Shown here: positions 45,714 to 46,790 of the stretch, in pieces | Numbering within the stretch: position 1 is the stretch's first letter | Layout of the letters: every line of letters begins with the position of its first letter | Assembly: GCA_003157775.1 (NCBI GenBank) | Contig: PMKP01000130.1 | Coordinates: 1,767-48,556 of the forward strand | DNA length: 46,790 nucleotides | Origin: Myxococcales bacterium | GTDB taxonomy: Bacteria > Myxococcota_A > Polyangia > Fen-1088 | Direction: 5' to 3' | The notes under the pieces: model-generated | Told to the model about the DNA's origin: nothing | The model's input: the letters and a program-made list of their open reading frames with translations, nothing else | Databases searched by the model: none | Program-made: the position numbers and the translations under genes

Positions 45714-46139
45714 TCACTGGATTTCGGGAATGGCTGCAAGAGCCACGTAGATCGCGCGCAGATCTCCCAGCCGTTCGTCGAGGAGCTGCCAAAGTCGAGG
45801 CGATTCCATTGCCGCGTAGTCATGGACCAGTATGTTGCGCAGCCCCGCCAACCCCTCCAGGCGACCGAGCAAAGCGGTGTCGATGATCCCAGCCCGTGCG
45901 AGCGCAGGCAGCACTTCACGGTAGGTGGCAGGAACAGCCAGGCCGCGTCCCGCCAGGATGTGATGACCTATGTCGAAGATCGCTTCGGCAGCGATGTGCA
46001 TGGCCCGTTCAAGGGCAAGGTTTGCGATGGCATCCGTTTCGCGCGTGATCCGCGGCAGACCCCGCAGCCGTTCAAGATCGCGAATGACGCTGCCCAGGTG
46101 AGCAAGCCGAGCTACCACAACGGGCTTGCTGACGGTCAC
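45714..46139 (-). CDS. HepT-like HEPN RNase toxin
   Basis: HEPN motif RNILVHDY (R-x4-H-x-Y) and DUF86-like helices; ATGA overlap with the MntA-like gene. Confidence 0.85.
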   Translation of the reverse strand: MTVSKPVVVARLAHLGSVIRDLERLRGLPRITRETDAIANLALERAMHIAAEAIFDIGHHILAGRGLAVPATYREVLPALARAGIIDTALLGRLEGLAGLRNILVHDYAAMESPRLWQLLDERLGDLRAIYVALAAIPEIQ

Positions 46140-46549
46140 GGCGTCGTCTCTCCCGCCCTGACTGCCTGAGCCAGCAGGATCATCCGGTTCCGCTGTTCGT
46201 CGTCCTCGGCTTCCCAGCGTGCGCGACGCACGAAGGCCGCAACCGCCATCTCATCCTGCTCGATCAGCAAACGGCCCGTGGTGATGACCTCCCATCTGAG
46301 AACCGGTGGCGCGCTACCCATGTCGATGAGGTCCAGGTCGACGCCGATCTCGCGACCGACGATGTCCATGATTCGCGTGCGTTCAAGCCCAAGGGTTGGT
46401 TCGCAGAGCACAGCCAAGTCCAGGTCCGAATCCGCCTTGCCGGCGCCCCTGGCCCTGGAGCCGAATGCCCAGCACGCAACGATGCGACGCCCCTGCAAAG
46501 GGGCGCTGGCCAGCACGGCCTTCGCAGCCTGATCGACCAAGGGATCCAC
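46136..46549 (-). CDS. MntA-like minimal nucleotidyltransferase antitoxin
   Basis: GSRARGAGKADSDLDLAVL (GS-x10-DxD); GTG start at 46549 chosen. Confidence 0.82.
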   Translation of the reverse strand: MDPLVDQAAKAVLASAPLQGRRIVACWAFGSRARGAGKADSDLDLAVLCEPTLGLERTRIMDIVGREIGVDLDLIDMGSAPPVLRWEVITTGRLLIEQDEMAVAAFVRRARWEAEDDEQRNRMILLAQAVRAGETTP

Positions 46550-46790
46550 GGCGGCAATGTTAGCACGTGGGAACAAACTAGTGGCTTGCGGCTCTGGGCA
46601 GGCACTCACGGTCCGGGGCGACCCGGTGGGTGCCGCCGAACCCCGTCGGCTCCTGGCGAATGCTATCCTCCTCAGCCATGCCCCGTATCTTCCCTGGTAC
46701 GATACCCTCGCCCCGCAAGCTGTGAGCCCTGCTTGTGCCATCACCAACGCCTCCCCGCAAGACCACCGGCCTGAAGCAGGTCTTTCGCGC

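Noticed and set aside
46678-46790. Possible plus-strand gene start at the window end
   Set aside because: ATG frame stops after 16 codons; other frames are truncated by the edge and cannot be evaluated.

Overview
The window reads as a GC-rich chromosome segment, probably Myxococcota-like: TGG-rich lipoprotein linkers, a MYXO-CTERM-like tail and many small Cys-rich lipoproteins. Taxonomy is inferred, not tested. Left third (about 0.5-17.7 kb): a secreted plant-polysaccharide/pectin degradation locus with GH26, GH28, PL9 and PL1 enzymes, a porin, Cys-rich lipoproteins, and an ECF sigma factor/TPR anti-sigma pair. Middle: hflK-hflC-J-domain gene, a GT-C-like membrane protein, a GAF-GGDEF protein, FliA-like sigma and FlgM-like anti-sigma, an NtrC-like regulator lacking a recognisable GAFTGA loop, and a partial complex I cluster (fused nuoEF, then J,K,L,M,N). 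Right: FapA/DUF342, TPR and lipoprotein genes, a rifampin-phosphotransferase-like enzyme, HU/IHF, serS, a DegT aminotransferase and a HepT/MntA toxin-antitoxin pair. The strongest unexplained signal is a fixed-geometry 28-nt motif, CGAA-N14-CGGGCACYAA. It occurs five times, each 50-115 nt upstream of and co-oriented with a start codon: the ECF sigma gene, the porin, PL9, PL1, and the lipoprotein-GH28 operon. This suggests an autoregulated ECF sigma pectinolytic regulon. Other items are a perfect 26-bp inverted-repeat REPIN-like element, a roughly 70-bp two-hairpin dispersed repeat, a PKD-like C-terminal extension on NuoL, and a lost Cys ligand in NuoE. No rRNA, tRNA or CRISPR array was recognised.
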